Shown here in pieces: positions 1-8,779 of a stretch of DNA of 23,919 bases. Positions within the stretch are counted from its first letter, which is position 1. Each line of letters starts with the position of its first letter. Source of the stretch: Saccoglossus kowalevskii (Eukaryota; Hemichordata; Enteropneusta; Harrimaniidae); NCBI RefSeq assembly GCF_000003605.2, contig NW_003122930.1, forward strand, positions 134,612 to 158,530. The letters run 5' to 3'. The notes below the pieces were generated by a model. It searched no databases, had not been told where the DNA came from, and saw nothing but the letters and a program-made list of their open reading frames with translations. The translations under genes and the position numbers were made by a program.

Positions 1-756
1 AATTGTATCACATTTTGTACATATACAATACTCTTTATAAAGTAATTGAGCTGATTTGGACTGGAATAAAATATTTTTTATTGGAACACATCGCAATTGA
101 TCAGGAAATATTTGTTTGCTCCAATTTTCTGCTTCGATGCCGTGGGCCGGTGACTGTTTTACAATTTAAAATCAGTTTGCATTGTTTACTATAGCTGTTT
201 ACAGTGTTCTAATCATTACGATTTACTTATTTTTTTGCTTCCATTCTAGATAATTATGCTCAGTGGTGTAAAATTGAAGCGATGACTGAATGAACGAACC
301 TTGGCTAGCGAAGATGTATCTGGAAGTGTACACATTTGTTGGAAGTGAAAAAAATGTTCAATGTAATGACAAAAATTGTAAAATGCTGAGGAATTTCTTT
401 TGCAAATAAAAATATACTAGCAATTTTCTATTAATGGTTTATTCAAGTGGGCAAAATATAATGTACAGAAAGATTGCCCGTAGAGTATCGCTACACTGAA
501 AAGTAAGCAACCGACAGCCTGTATAAAAGGGGGGGGGGGCTGTGATTGGCTGTTACTTACGCGAGATTTGAACGGGACTTACATAGGCGTCGGATCAGAT
601 GTAGGTAGGGCAGAATTAAAAAAAAATCACAAAATCAAAATCAAAGTAAAATAATAAAATAAAAGGGCATTAATAACAAAAGTAATAAAAAATAAAATTA
701 AAATAAGTTTATAGCCAAAATAATTAAAGCCCGTACACTACATCAAGATTTTAATC
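1..756. other. AT-rich non-coding stretch, presumed intron of the PhzF-like gene
   Basis: No convincing exon is seen on either strand. The minus strand was checked by eye for a second exon of the PhzF-like gene, in particular for a SETAF-type motif, and none was found. Positions 600-720 are very A-rich. At 522-539 the plus strand has a TATAAAAGG match running straight into eleven G residues, followed by GATTGGCTG, an inverted CCAAT-type box. It resembles a core promoter, but no coding exon follows it, so it may be chance. The 3' end of the LINE fades out at about 740-757. Confidence 0.4.
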
Positions 757-2025
757 AGATTGCTTCGGACCAAAAAAGTCGGTTTGAGAAAATAACACCT
801 AAATATATATAATATGGCACCACTATGATTCGTTCCCCACCGTAAGTCCATTTCTCATTTTTTGAAAGTTGACCCCCCAGCTTTGAATACAATCACTTTA
901 GATTTACATAAATTTACAATTAGTTTCCACTTATTACAATAAGAACTCAATGTGTTAGAGTGTCGCTGTAAGCCAATGACAGTGTCAGAAAATAAAGCGA
1001 CATCATCTGCAAAAAGCAAGCACATAATTTCAACTAGATCAGGTGAAAGTTGTATGCCCCTCTGAACCCCAGAATGTAACTCGCGTGCCAATTCATTTAT
1101 AAAAAAGGAAAACAAGAAGTGGCTAAGTACAACCCTGACGCACACCGGTTGGGCAGTTAAAATATTCAGTACAACTAGTGATAGACGTGCGCACGCACAA
1201 CTTGACATCTTCATTCATAGCATAAAGCATTTTGAACATTTTACCTGTAACACCACCCCTCAGAAGAATATACCACAATCGTTGGTGTTCAACAGTGTCG
1301 AAGGCCTTGGAAAAATCGACAAATGCGCAGTAAAATTCTCCACGTTTTTAGACAGATATTTTTTAATATCGCACTGTAAAATGAAGATACTGTCAACAGT
1401 TGAATAACCACCACAAAAACCTTTCCGAAGGCCTCCGAACAGAACTCGAGACGTCGGTTAAGAATAGACGTGAATATTTTGCTAAATATACTTAGTAGAG
1501 ATATTCCCCTGTAATTGTCGGGTCTGTTCAGTGAACCTTTTTGTGAAGTGGTACAATGGTAGCCCTTGACCACCGCTGAGTAAAAATAATTGAATCAAAT
1601 AATCTGTTAAATAACACAATTAAGTACGACAAAAGATAATCTATATTCGATTTAAAAAATTCCCCTAATAATCCATCCGGTCCGGGTGATTTGCCATATT
1701 TTAACTTGCGAACCGCTACTATAATTTCATCAGCCAAGATCGGACTATTTAAAAACTTTACTTCCGACTCTACACCAGAAGAAATATCAATACTGTTAAT
1801 TAAATTTAAAAACTCGTCAGAAGGAGGGAAATCATCCTATCCTGGTGGATCACAGGGAGTAAATAATTTACTAAAATAATCAAACCACTCATCAGGTTGG
1901 ATAGAGTTAATACTAACAGGTACGGACGATAAACGTCGCAAAATGCTCCAGAATTTTTTTGAATCTTTCAATCCCAATTCAGTCCTTTTTTCACAGAAAA
2001 AAGGCAAGTTTTTTTCTCTCCACAC
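757..2025 (-). pseudogene. LINE ORF2 linker and reverse transcriptase, frameshifted
   Basis: The linker at 1837-2025 has FWSILRRL and WFDYFSKLF, typical of the stretch before a LINE RT. The RT starts at 1528-1737 with LKYGKSPGPDGLLGEFFK and TIVPLHKK, then changes frame into NYRGISLLSIFSKIF (1440-1573). Motif A (VDFSKAFD) is read at 1297-1320. The motif-B region has PTGVRQG, then a frameshift into LSHFLFSFFINEL. Motif C is LFADD, with the FADD codons at 1002-1013, so the catalytic Asp pair is intact. One more frame change near 855 leads into EKWTYGGERI and YLGVIFS, ending at a TGA near 757. The domain copies the element's RNA at the nicked target. At least four frame changes make this copy non-functional. 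The family is clear; the exact clade is not. Confidence 0.9.
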
Positions 2026-2105
2026 ACAAGTTTAATTTTGTTTTCGCGGCGAATCAATGCTATTATTAACTCTGAAATTTCTCAACAACTTATACTTCCC
2101 ATACT

Positions 2106-3557
2106 TCAAAGCTTCAAAGATGGCTGACTATGATAATGTGATACATTTTCTGGTGCCCGCCGACCCATTCCACACAAATCAGCTGTCCTAGTAAAGATAT
2201 TACTCATATTATAAACAAAATTAGAAATGTCATAATTTGGGTCGGAAATAAAGCTGTCAAGACCTTTGTCAACTAAACTAGATTTGAGTTTGTCGTTCTT
2301 TTCTTTACTCAGTAACCAAATGTAACGTTTTAAAACTAATTCATTTGTTTCATGCTGGGTAGTAGCCACATTTGGTACACTGGCATTTATTGAAAAAGAC
2401 AAAGGAAGTTGATCGGAATCCGTACGAATACCAACTACAAAAGTGGACAACGTTGTAAACAAAATAGAGGACATAATAGTATAATCAACCACGCTGGGAC
2501 CCGAATTGGCGATGCAAGTAAATTCCCCGTGCTTGGCATCCTCGCCAAAGCGGCCATTTATAATATGCAAATTAAACGTACAACACACGGAAAATAGCGA
2601 CCTCCCGAAAATGTTACTGTTTTGTCTTTTGAAACTCGTGTTAACGCAAAATCATCTTTGTCATAAAGGAAATCAGAATCAAGCATATATTTCGTATCAT
2701 CATCTATTATATAATCAGGTAATTCGCCAGTTCGAGAATTCAGGTCACCAGTAATTATAATGTAAACATCGTTCAATTTATTTAGATTGTCTACAAGTTC
2801 ATTTTCTAAAAGTTCTAAACCATTTGACGAAGAAAGACTATTATAGATGACTGAATACTGTGGGGCAATATAAATACTACTAAAGAGAACATCTTTATTA
2901 AACCCAAAAATATTTCTATCAAACAAAAGAAATATACAATCATGTAAAGCAGAATTTAAAGAGGGGGGCAAGGGTTATTTTCGTTCAACGTAATTGCAAT
3001 ATTTTTTGTTCGTACAACGTAAATTGAAAAAAATTAACTCCGTAATTCTGCAATCACAGGCTAGACGTACAACGTAATCAATCAATATTTTTTGTACACT
3101 GTGAAAATGTGTCATTTTTCTCGGTACGTGCAAGAATTTACATCCAAATAAAAAAAGTCGTAAAGAATAACCCAGGGAAATTACATTTAATTTCGAAACT
3201 GTAAAACGACTAGATGACACAATTCATTGCAAAATTCAATTTTCACTGTTAACTGTAAAAACGTCTTTTTTTCCTTGTAAATTGTAAAAAAAAACTTTTT
3301 ATTTCCCGTAAAACTGTACCAGCTACCCCTCTTGCCACTCTCTTCAAGCGTTTGACATAGCTGGATAGATTGTTACCCACTATAGTGCAGACACCCCCGG
3401 CGTATCTACCACGTGCAGTGTTGCGTTTGGGGGATGTACTGTAAATTGTAAATCCTGGGAAAGGTTGGTCAAACTGATCATCGTTTTCTGCCCATGTTTC
3501 AATAAAAGATGCTACATAATTTTTTTTTAAATTTAACGAACTAATTTTGTTATTCAA
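2106..3557 (-). pseudogene. LINE ORF2 endonuclease (EEP/APE-like) domain, broken
   Basis: The N-terminal part is at 3330-3557 with LNNKISSLNLKKNYVASFIETWAEN, broken here as LNNKISSLNLKK / NYVASFIETWAEN; the ET is the conserved metal-binding Glu motif of the endonuclease. The middle part (2558-2971) has YIAP and GDLNSRTG at 2726-2752, equivalent to the G-D-F/L-N catalytic motif. The C-terminal part (2106-2588, different frame) has INGRFGED, SVVDY and SDQLPL. In active members the last motif is S-D-H-x-P-L, so the catalytic His is Gln here (codon at about 2409-2411). The domain nicks target DNA to prime reverse transcription. It is disabled by the nested insertion at about 2961-3332, at least one frameshift near 2580 and the His change. 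Confidence 0.85.
2961..3332. mobile_element. Nested AT-rich insertion inside the LINE endonuclease region
   Basis: LINE-like coding stops at about 3332 and resumes at about 2971. The sequence between is unlike the LINE. It is AT-rich and contains the motif TACAACGTAA at 3013-3021 and 3069-3077 and TTCAACGTAA at 2984-2993, plus many TTTACAGT-like words. Its outer ends are G-rich in inverted orientation: GAGGGGGGCAAGGGTTA on the plus strand at 2961-2977, and AAGAGGGGTAGCTGGTACAG on the minus strand at about 3314-3333. This suggests a short nonautonomous DNA element with degenerate terminal inverted repeats. I found no clean target-site duplication, so a satellite-like insertion is possible. Confidence 0.45.
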
Positions 3558-4142
3558 ACCTTGAACATTCCAAGTTTGAAAAGTTATTATGTTTGGGCCA
3601 AGGCCACACTCCTAGTTTGTTATGTTTGTCCTGGCGTTTTCTTTTGTGCCTTTCTGTGCCGTGTTTTTGGCCCTTGTAACTCTGTTATTTTCTTTGTACT
3701 ATCCATTTCTTTCTTCTTATCTATTACAACCAATTTTCCACTTTTGTAATAAGCAATTTTATCTTGTTTCTTATAATCCGTAACGGTTTTTTGTTGTCGC
3801 TTTGTAAGGTCGTTGCCAATGCCGATACCAACCTGTTATGTATAATTTTAAATCGTCTTTTGAGTATGTTCCACTATTCACAATTCTACAAAATGTTAAC
3901 AGTCTATAGCCAAGACTGTTTGGATAATAAAAAGCAACAACAAAAAAATTCACTCCCAAGTGCCCACGAACCTGCATCTCTACCTTAAGTTCCGATCTGG
4001 CCGCCAACGCAATCATTTTATCGACCCAGTGGTGAAACTATACGATAACAGGACGCGCACCATTTTTTTGTTCTACTACCTGGTGCTCGATGTGCTCTAA
4101 CTATATCACGAAGTACCTACTGCTTTTTGTTCACATGCATAT

Positions 4143-4930
4143 TCAAAATCGCCAATACTTGCTATTTGCGTTGGTCAACGATTCACCCGGTATCTCCTCA
4201 ATTCCGTACAGCCGAACATTTTCCCTCCGCAGGATCGATTCAGATTTATCTTTAGCATTTTCGACGGTTTCTACGCGATTAAATAATTCATCCAGCTTCA
4301 TAGATATAGAGACCAAGTCTAGAATTACTGCATGCTTACTTTCCTTCAGTTCACGAATGTCCACTTCAACTTTGTCAAACATTTTTTTTAAGTTGAACAA
4401 ACTATGGGCTTATCACTGAACACGTCTCACGTAAATTTGTTTGTTCAGATTTCAGGTCTTGTAACTCATGATGTATGTCTTCCCTCATCTTTTTCATTTC
4501 GTTTAATAGTTCCGACTTCATGGACGACACGGCTTCAATGATATCATTCTCACGGGGACCGGGGTAGAGTTCAATATCACCAGCTAAATGTAACAAGTGT
4601 TCAATACATGGGTTTCTAAACTCGTGTGTTACATAATCAGCAAGAGTAGATGAACGTATAATAACACTGCATAATTGTCAACTCAATTTGCGTAGCACAT
4701 TGTTTAGGCTTTCTGATTTAAAATTTCGAATGCAACTAGATTGGTCTCCTAGGAAGCATAATTGCCCAGATTCTTCTAACCATTTATGACTGAAATCAAT
4801 ACCAAATAGTTACAAATTTGCTCCGCCAACTGTGAGGACAAGCATCGGGATACAAACTTTCAACCGATATGATAGCTCATTTGCATACGACCATCTCGTT
4901 GTTGGACAGTAGAACTCAATACGAATGTCT
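4143..4930 (-). pseudogene. LINE ORF1 remnant with 2A-like motif, coiled coil and RRM-like part
   Basis: The N-terminal part (4600-4930) has a frame with WRDIRIEFYCP, a hydrophobic stretch (CIPMLVLTVGG) and then two in-frame stops, TAA near 4814 and TGA near 4680. The frame from about 4677 to 4402 contains LLHLAGDIELYPGP at 4555-4596. This fits the 2A-like signature D-x-E-x-N-P-G-P known at the same place in several animal APE-type LINEs, except that Asn is Tyr. A charged helix-forming stretch follows, rich in K, E and L (SMKSELLNEMKKMREDIHHE). After a frame break the ORF continues at 4143-4400 with more coiled-coil sequence and the block RRENVRLYGIEE. That block resembles the R-R-x-N-x-R-x-x-G-I-P-E motif at the start of the RRM-like domain of LINE ORF1 proteins. 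These act as nucleic-acid chaperones in the retrotransposition particle. Positions 3771-4016 are further degraded sequence between ORF1 and the endonuclease. Confidence 0.75.
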
Positions 4931-5350
4931 CTCCAGTTTTTTTGGATGAACAAAACATCCGATCCGACATCTCGAATTCCCGATGCTATCTCCGATCGTT
5001 GGGCTAACTATAACGGCAATAATCAATGCAGAAAGAATGAAGTTTTCACGAGGACCTGTGAATACCCCTACCTACCATTCAAACTCCAATCACGTGACCT
5101 CCAGAACAGGAGGCGACGACTACCGCCCTTTAAATGGTGTCAACGCAATTATTAATTATCAGTGGATTATTAATTCTGATTACGGAATTGTAGTTTTTGC
5201 TCAACTAGGAATGTAGTATCCCGGTGTAGTATACGTGTTTGAAAGAGTTACAGCGGGCTTTGAGTCAATGAGTTAAATTGTTACCCTCTCTGGTAGCTCT
5301 GTTATTTCAGGGCTTCACTTTTCAGGACGGCGGTCACCCCGGACAGCGAT
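4931..5350. other. Presumed LINE 5' UTR and intron sequence, no gene
   Basis: No coherent coding frame is visible. A short inverted repeat (CCTCC/GGAGG, six-base loop) lies at about 5098-5113. The position directly upstream of LINE ORF1 makes part of this a candidate 5' UTR. The boundary with the host intron cannot be drawn by eye. Confidence 0.35.
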
Positions 5351-5520
5351 CTTACCTATACAAGTTGACGGGGCACGTGCACGACACCAATGCAGACCAT
5401 ACTGACCGGTATACGTCGGTTGGATGCGCGCGCATCTGACCCAGTTTGAGGCCAAACAGATTTATTTTGTAACAAGCTGAACTGCATGAAATCGCCCAAT
5501 GTGCTCGTTGTAGTGCTTAC

Positions 5521-5622
5521 CTTGCCTTCAAGTAAACATACAGCTGCTGGATTTCCAGTGAATGGCTTGTTTGTAAATGCATCGACTGTATACAGGGGCA
5601 GGGTTCTGGTTTGGACAGCCAT
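5521..5622 (-). CDS. PBLD-like: PhzF/PBLD-family protein, first coding exon only
   Basis: Thirty-four codons from an ATG with a good start context (G at -3 and +4) to a strong splice donor, AAG|GTAAGC, with GT at 5520-5519. The exon ends in phase 0. The peptide contains LPLYTVDAFTNKPFTGNPAA followed by VCLLEG. This is the N-terminal signature of the phenazine-biosynthesis-like PhzF fold (V-D-A-F-T, then F-x-G-N-P-A-A-V), found in animal PBLD proteins and bacterial isomerase/epimerase relatives of diaminopimelate epimerase. The animal function is poorly known. The catalytic Glu of this family (S-E-T-A-F) is encoded further on, in an exon I could not find at 1-5520, so the intron must run out of the window or the gene is broken. 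Translation continuing past the donor meets a stop near 5358 and does not look like PhzF, which supports splicing. The intron carries the LINE. A solo-exon pseudogene is possible but less likely given the clean donor. Confidence 0.85.
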
Positions 5623-5625
5623 CAC

Positions 5626-5990
5626 GAAGTTGTATTATTGTGCTCGACGCTGCCTATCAATGTGACTCATCAACCGTGAACATCGCCCGATATCATCGAT
5701 GACATCAGGTCAGGAAACAGGTGAACCCCGGGAAAAATGGAAATAACATTTAAAACACAACTATCGCAACAATACCCATACTATATATGTTTGGTTGACA
5801 CATATACCACAACGACGCGTTGCGTAGCGTAATATTATTAGGGTCTAGTCATTCAATTTCGTTGATTAATTCAACATCATGAAGAATGAGGTAGCAATTG
5901 TGACACGAACAAATGAACCGACAAAATTTTAAAGGTTTATAGATAACAAAAGAAATTCGCAGAAACAATGTATTGGAGCAACAAAGATAA
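5626..5990. other. Upstream region of the PhzF-like exon
   Basis: Likely 5' UTR and promoter of the minus-strand PhzF-like gene. No clear TATA box at a suitable distance, no CpG cluster and no coding frame that I trust were seen. Confidence 0.35.
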
Positions 5991-5993
5991 AGA

Positions 5994-6087
5994 AGATATT
6001 TTAAGTGCTTAACTGCTAAGGCTGCCCTCAACGACTGTGGCCAAGATTGTCGAATACTTGTAAAAGAGAGGAAGAAAGGCGAACAAA
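5994..6087 (+). repeat. Direct repeat, copy 1 (71-bp core at 6017-6087)
   Basis: The 71-bp core matches 6483-6553 at all but two positions (GATTGTCGAATAC against GATTCTCAAATAC). Similarity continues upstream through AGATATTTTAAG. Copy 1 has about 11 extra bases between this word and the core. The copies are about 466 bp apart, in the same orientation. The plus-strand frame of the core is open (KAALNDCGQDCRILVKERKK), so it may derive from coding sequence, but the two differences change amino acids and no splice sites frame it. Confidence 0.85.
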
Positions 6088-8202
6088 AAGAAGATAATAT
6101 ATATGTTTTTATATATATTATTACTATTAATTGTATTTATTATTATTCGTTTTAATATTTGCTTTTACAATAAACTTGCCACACCGGTGGCTTTCATAAA
6201 CAAACCAATTCTTGTAAAATTCTTGCAAAATAATTGTAACGTCAACAAATAATTAAAATAAATAATAATTATATAGAAAAAAATTAAGCCAACCAGGATC
6301 TTATTTTAATCAGATTGGGGCACTTCCTACAAGAGTTTATGAAATTCTATTATTTTTATAGTATACTGTGATTATATAACTCTTACCAAACCCTAAATTC
6401 TTATTGAAAGTTCACATGCGTCAGGTAAAAAAATATCTATCCCTAATTACCATATTTAAGCTTGCAGGCCAGATATTTTAAGTAAGGCTGCCCTCAACGA
6501 CTGTGGCCAAGATTCTCAAATACTTGTAAAAGAGAGGAAGAAAGGCGAACAAAGGCCAGACTTTCAGTCGAGTGTTCCCGACCCGAACTGGTTAAAATCA
6601 CTAAAATGCATGGTTTGGTTAATAATTAATAATAATGAGTCGTCATTTATATATGGTACTATGTGGACATTAATAATTCATATAAGGTTTCTTGATAACA
6701 GAGTTAAGCATATATACTGTACACAGTTGCAGGAGCCTGCATTTAGAACACTTGTTATGGGAAACTGACTCCTGAACAATTTTCGACTCTAGGTGGCGCT
6801 GTTTACGACACCATGGAAATCTCAATTTTCACATTGACGCACTACATCACGATGATACTCGCTGAAAGCGCTACACTATTATATCCAACAATAGTCAACT
6901 ATCATTAGATAAATTTTGCATATAGTTGGGCGTATTTCTTTTTTATTATTAAGATGTGGAATATGCCGCTCTACCATATCGATGCCGTCGGACTCCAGTG
7001 CACGGCTCGCCTTTAATAAACTGTAAATAGACAGCAAAGGTAAAATGTTGTTAATAAAATAAGATAAATGTAACTGGGCATGTCAATATACATGAGGTCA
7101 CGATAGGTCATTGAAAGAAGGTTGAACTATTGGCTCAAAAATGTGGTTATTGAGTATGAGACAATCACTGTCTGTTCTAAGTATTATGATAAGCACTTGA
7201 TACGATGCGTGTCGTACGTTACCATTCTTCGGTATGACACGAAAGCATTTGGCGAGTTTCCTTTAATTCCACCTAATTTAAGATAATAATAGTCATTAAT
7301 TATTTTCATCAGTTAACTAATGATTTGTTCATCCATAAAAAAATATTACAATAAAATCAACATAAACATCCACTAAGATTTTTGAAAACTGCCATTAAGT
7401 TTATGAAGTTTTAGTAATCCCCAATCGCCTACATAAATCTTTCAAATCGATATGAGCGGCATACTTGAAAATGAGGCGCAAGACTCTTTTATTTACGACA
7501 CGGTCGATTTACGGCAAAATACCTTATTGACGCGCTCTAATTACTGGTAGTTGTCATGGTTGTCGATTACTGGGTACATAGCCTGTTTTAGTGAGGCGCG
7601 CTCTTATTGGTTGGCGAATCTCGTCAGACAAAAGGTGCACAAACGGGATTTGAATAAATTCGAATAAAGCTTTTTTAGTACACCGGCATCCATATACTGA
7701 AAACAATCAGACCCTCAACCTAAATCAGAATTTAATCAGATGGCATTTTAGCCAAATTTGGGTTGACTAAGTGTTCAAGTCGATTAACTGAAAATCTTTT
7801 GGCTCAGTCAATGTATGATATTCAACCAGTGGGATATCAGTTATTGGTCACGTGCCACTCCCGATGTCGTCATGATCTCATACTATGAAATCATGATTAT
7901 CTTTTTACTACTCTTGTATGTGCTGTGGATTCTGCTTGCTTCAGAAAATGATCGTCGGTGTATGTGTGTGATGGGTTGTTACGTACCACCGTAAATAATA
8001 TGCTCTGATACAATATTTAAAATTTCAATTTATTCTCTACAATTACTCCCAAATCTTGTTACATATATTCATATAAACATTCTGCATAAAAATCCAATAT
8101 AAATGGAATTTTCCCCAGTTCTACAAAAATTGGCAAGTTTAATGTTTCTACAAAAGATTAAAATGTTGTTCATAATTGTTTACAATATTTTACCTTATTC
8201 TG
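6088..8202. other. Intergenic or intronic stretch, no gene recognised
   Basis: Apart from the direct repeat (copy 2), I see no supported gene. AT-rich sequence dominates, including an ATATAT run at 6098-6120. Acceptor-like sites on the minus strand at about 7940 and 7782 are followed by stops within seven codons and are not called. Confidence 0.3.
6471..6553 (+). repeat. Direct repeat, copy 2 (71-bp core at 6483-6553)
   Basis: Second copy of the repeat at 5994-6087, same orientation, two mismatches in the core, and lacking the 11-base spacer. The matching plus-strand frame stays open past the repeat for about 75 more codons, but it does not resemble a known protein and its composition is low in complexity. 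It may be a segmental duplication or two copies of an unnamed dispersed repeat. Confidence 0.85.
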
Positions 8203-8262
8203 TCACACCACTGCATGGTAGCCAAATGTGTGACTTGATTTGATTTGAAACACTGCGAAATC
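8203..8262 (-). CDS. Possible terminal coding exon, 19 residues plus stop
   Basis: A minus-strand acceptor (ACTCGTTCAG) ends at 8263. The exon read in phase 0 gives DFAVFQIKSSHTFGYHAVV and a TGA at 8203-8205. An AATAAA polyadenylation signal lies about 170 bases downstream at 8029-8034. The phase matches the end of the internal exon at 8440-8497, separated by an intron of 177 bp. No family is recognised and the pyrimidine tract is modest, so chance is a real alternative. Confidence 0.3.
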   Translation of the reverse strand, partial: DFAVFQIKSSHTFGYHAVV

Positions 8263-8361
8263 CTGAACGAGTTGCATTATTTTGGTTTAGCTCGTATGGT
8301 GAAAATTCGCAAATGAATCATGCAATTGGTCAGAATGACACGTGCATCGGAAAACCGCAAT

Positions 8362-8382
8362 CAGTGATCTATTTGATCACTG
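8362..8382. repeat. Perfect 8-bp inverted repeat (hairpin)
   Basis: CAGTGATC and GATCACTG pair around TATTT, just downstream (minus strand) of the small exon's donor. Confidence 0.75.
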
Positions 8383-8439
8383 GTGAGCGACTCCGAGTTT
8401 GGAGACTGGGGTACTGCCATATGACAAGCAACTCCTCAC

Positions 8440-8497
8440 CTGCCCCAAATACGTTTCATGCAATCTGAAACTTGAAGCTCTATTCAAAATATTGGCA
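8440..8497 (-). CDS. Small internal exon, unrecognised protein
   Basis: A 58-nt minus-strand segment lies between a strong acceptor (pyrimidine-rich TTAATCTCTCTTTCAG, AG at 8499-8498) and a consensus donor (CAG|GTGAGG, GT at 8439-8438). Only one of three frames is open. It needs two bases from the exon before and reads ANILNRASSFRLHETYLGQ, ending in phase 0. The first exon at 14147-14520 on the same strand ends with exactly two spare bases, so the two are phase-compatible (joined codon AAT, Asn) across an intron of about 5.6 kb. Membership of that gene is inference. I do not recognise the peptide. Confidence 0.45.
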
Positions 8498-8716
8498 CTG
8501 AAAGAGAGATTAAATACAGACTATCATATTATTATTATTGTCATTTACAAAAAAGTAAGTACCATCGTTAATATCTAATATTGCACAATAACAGAAAGAA
8601 AGAACTACGTCGAAATACTATTTGGAAGAGCATTGACTGAAATGACCTCCCGGTTGAAGGTCTCAATATAAAAAAGTATATTAACATATTATATAATACT
8701 AGCATTGTGCAACCAT

Positions 8717-8742
8717 GGCAATTACTTACACTAGTAATTGCC
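8717..8742. repeat. Perfect 10-bp inverted repeat (hairpin)
   Basis: GGCAATTACT and AGTAATTGCC pair perfectly around a six-base loop (TACACT). A second hairpin follows 16 bases later. Confidence 0.8.
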
Positions 8743-8758
8743 TCAATTTATGTATAAA

Positions 8759-8779
8759 TACGTCTTCTATAAAGACGTA
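8759..8779. repeat. Perfect 8-bp inverted repeat (hairpin)
   Basis: TACGTCTT and AAGACGTA pair around the five-base loop CTATA. It follows closely on the hairpin at 8717-8742. Confidence 0.8.

Larger units (their letters stand above)
757..4930 (-). mobile_element. Degenerate APE-type non-LTR retrotransposon (CR1/L2-like LINE)
   Basis: Read on the minus strand, this block has in order: an ORF1 with a 2A-like motif, coiled coil and RRM-like segment; an apurinic endonuclease-like (EEP) domain; a linker; and a reverse transcriptase. That is the usual order of CR1/L2-type LINEs, which insert by target-primed reverse transcription. The copy is dead. The frame changes several times, stop codons interrupt it, one endonuclease catalytic residue is changed and another insertion splits the endonuclease. 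Similarity ends at about 757, just after the RT thumb-proximal region, so the 3' end is truncated or decayed. No poly-A or simple 3' tail is clear. The 5' limit is uncertain; coding-like sequence reaches about 4930 and a 5' UTR may extend to about 5170. It is co-oriented with the PhzF-like exon upstream, so it probably sits in that gene's first intron. The clade within CR1/L2/Rex is not decided. Confidence 0.9.

Noticed and set aside
5356-5520. Continuation of the PhzF-like frame past the donor
   Set aside because: The residues after the donor do not resemble the family and end in a stop. The GTAAGC donor explains the change.
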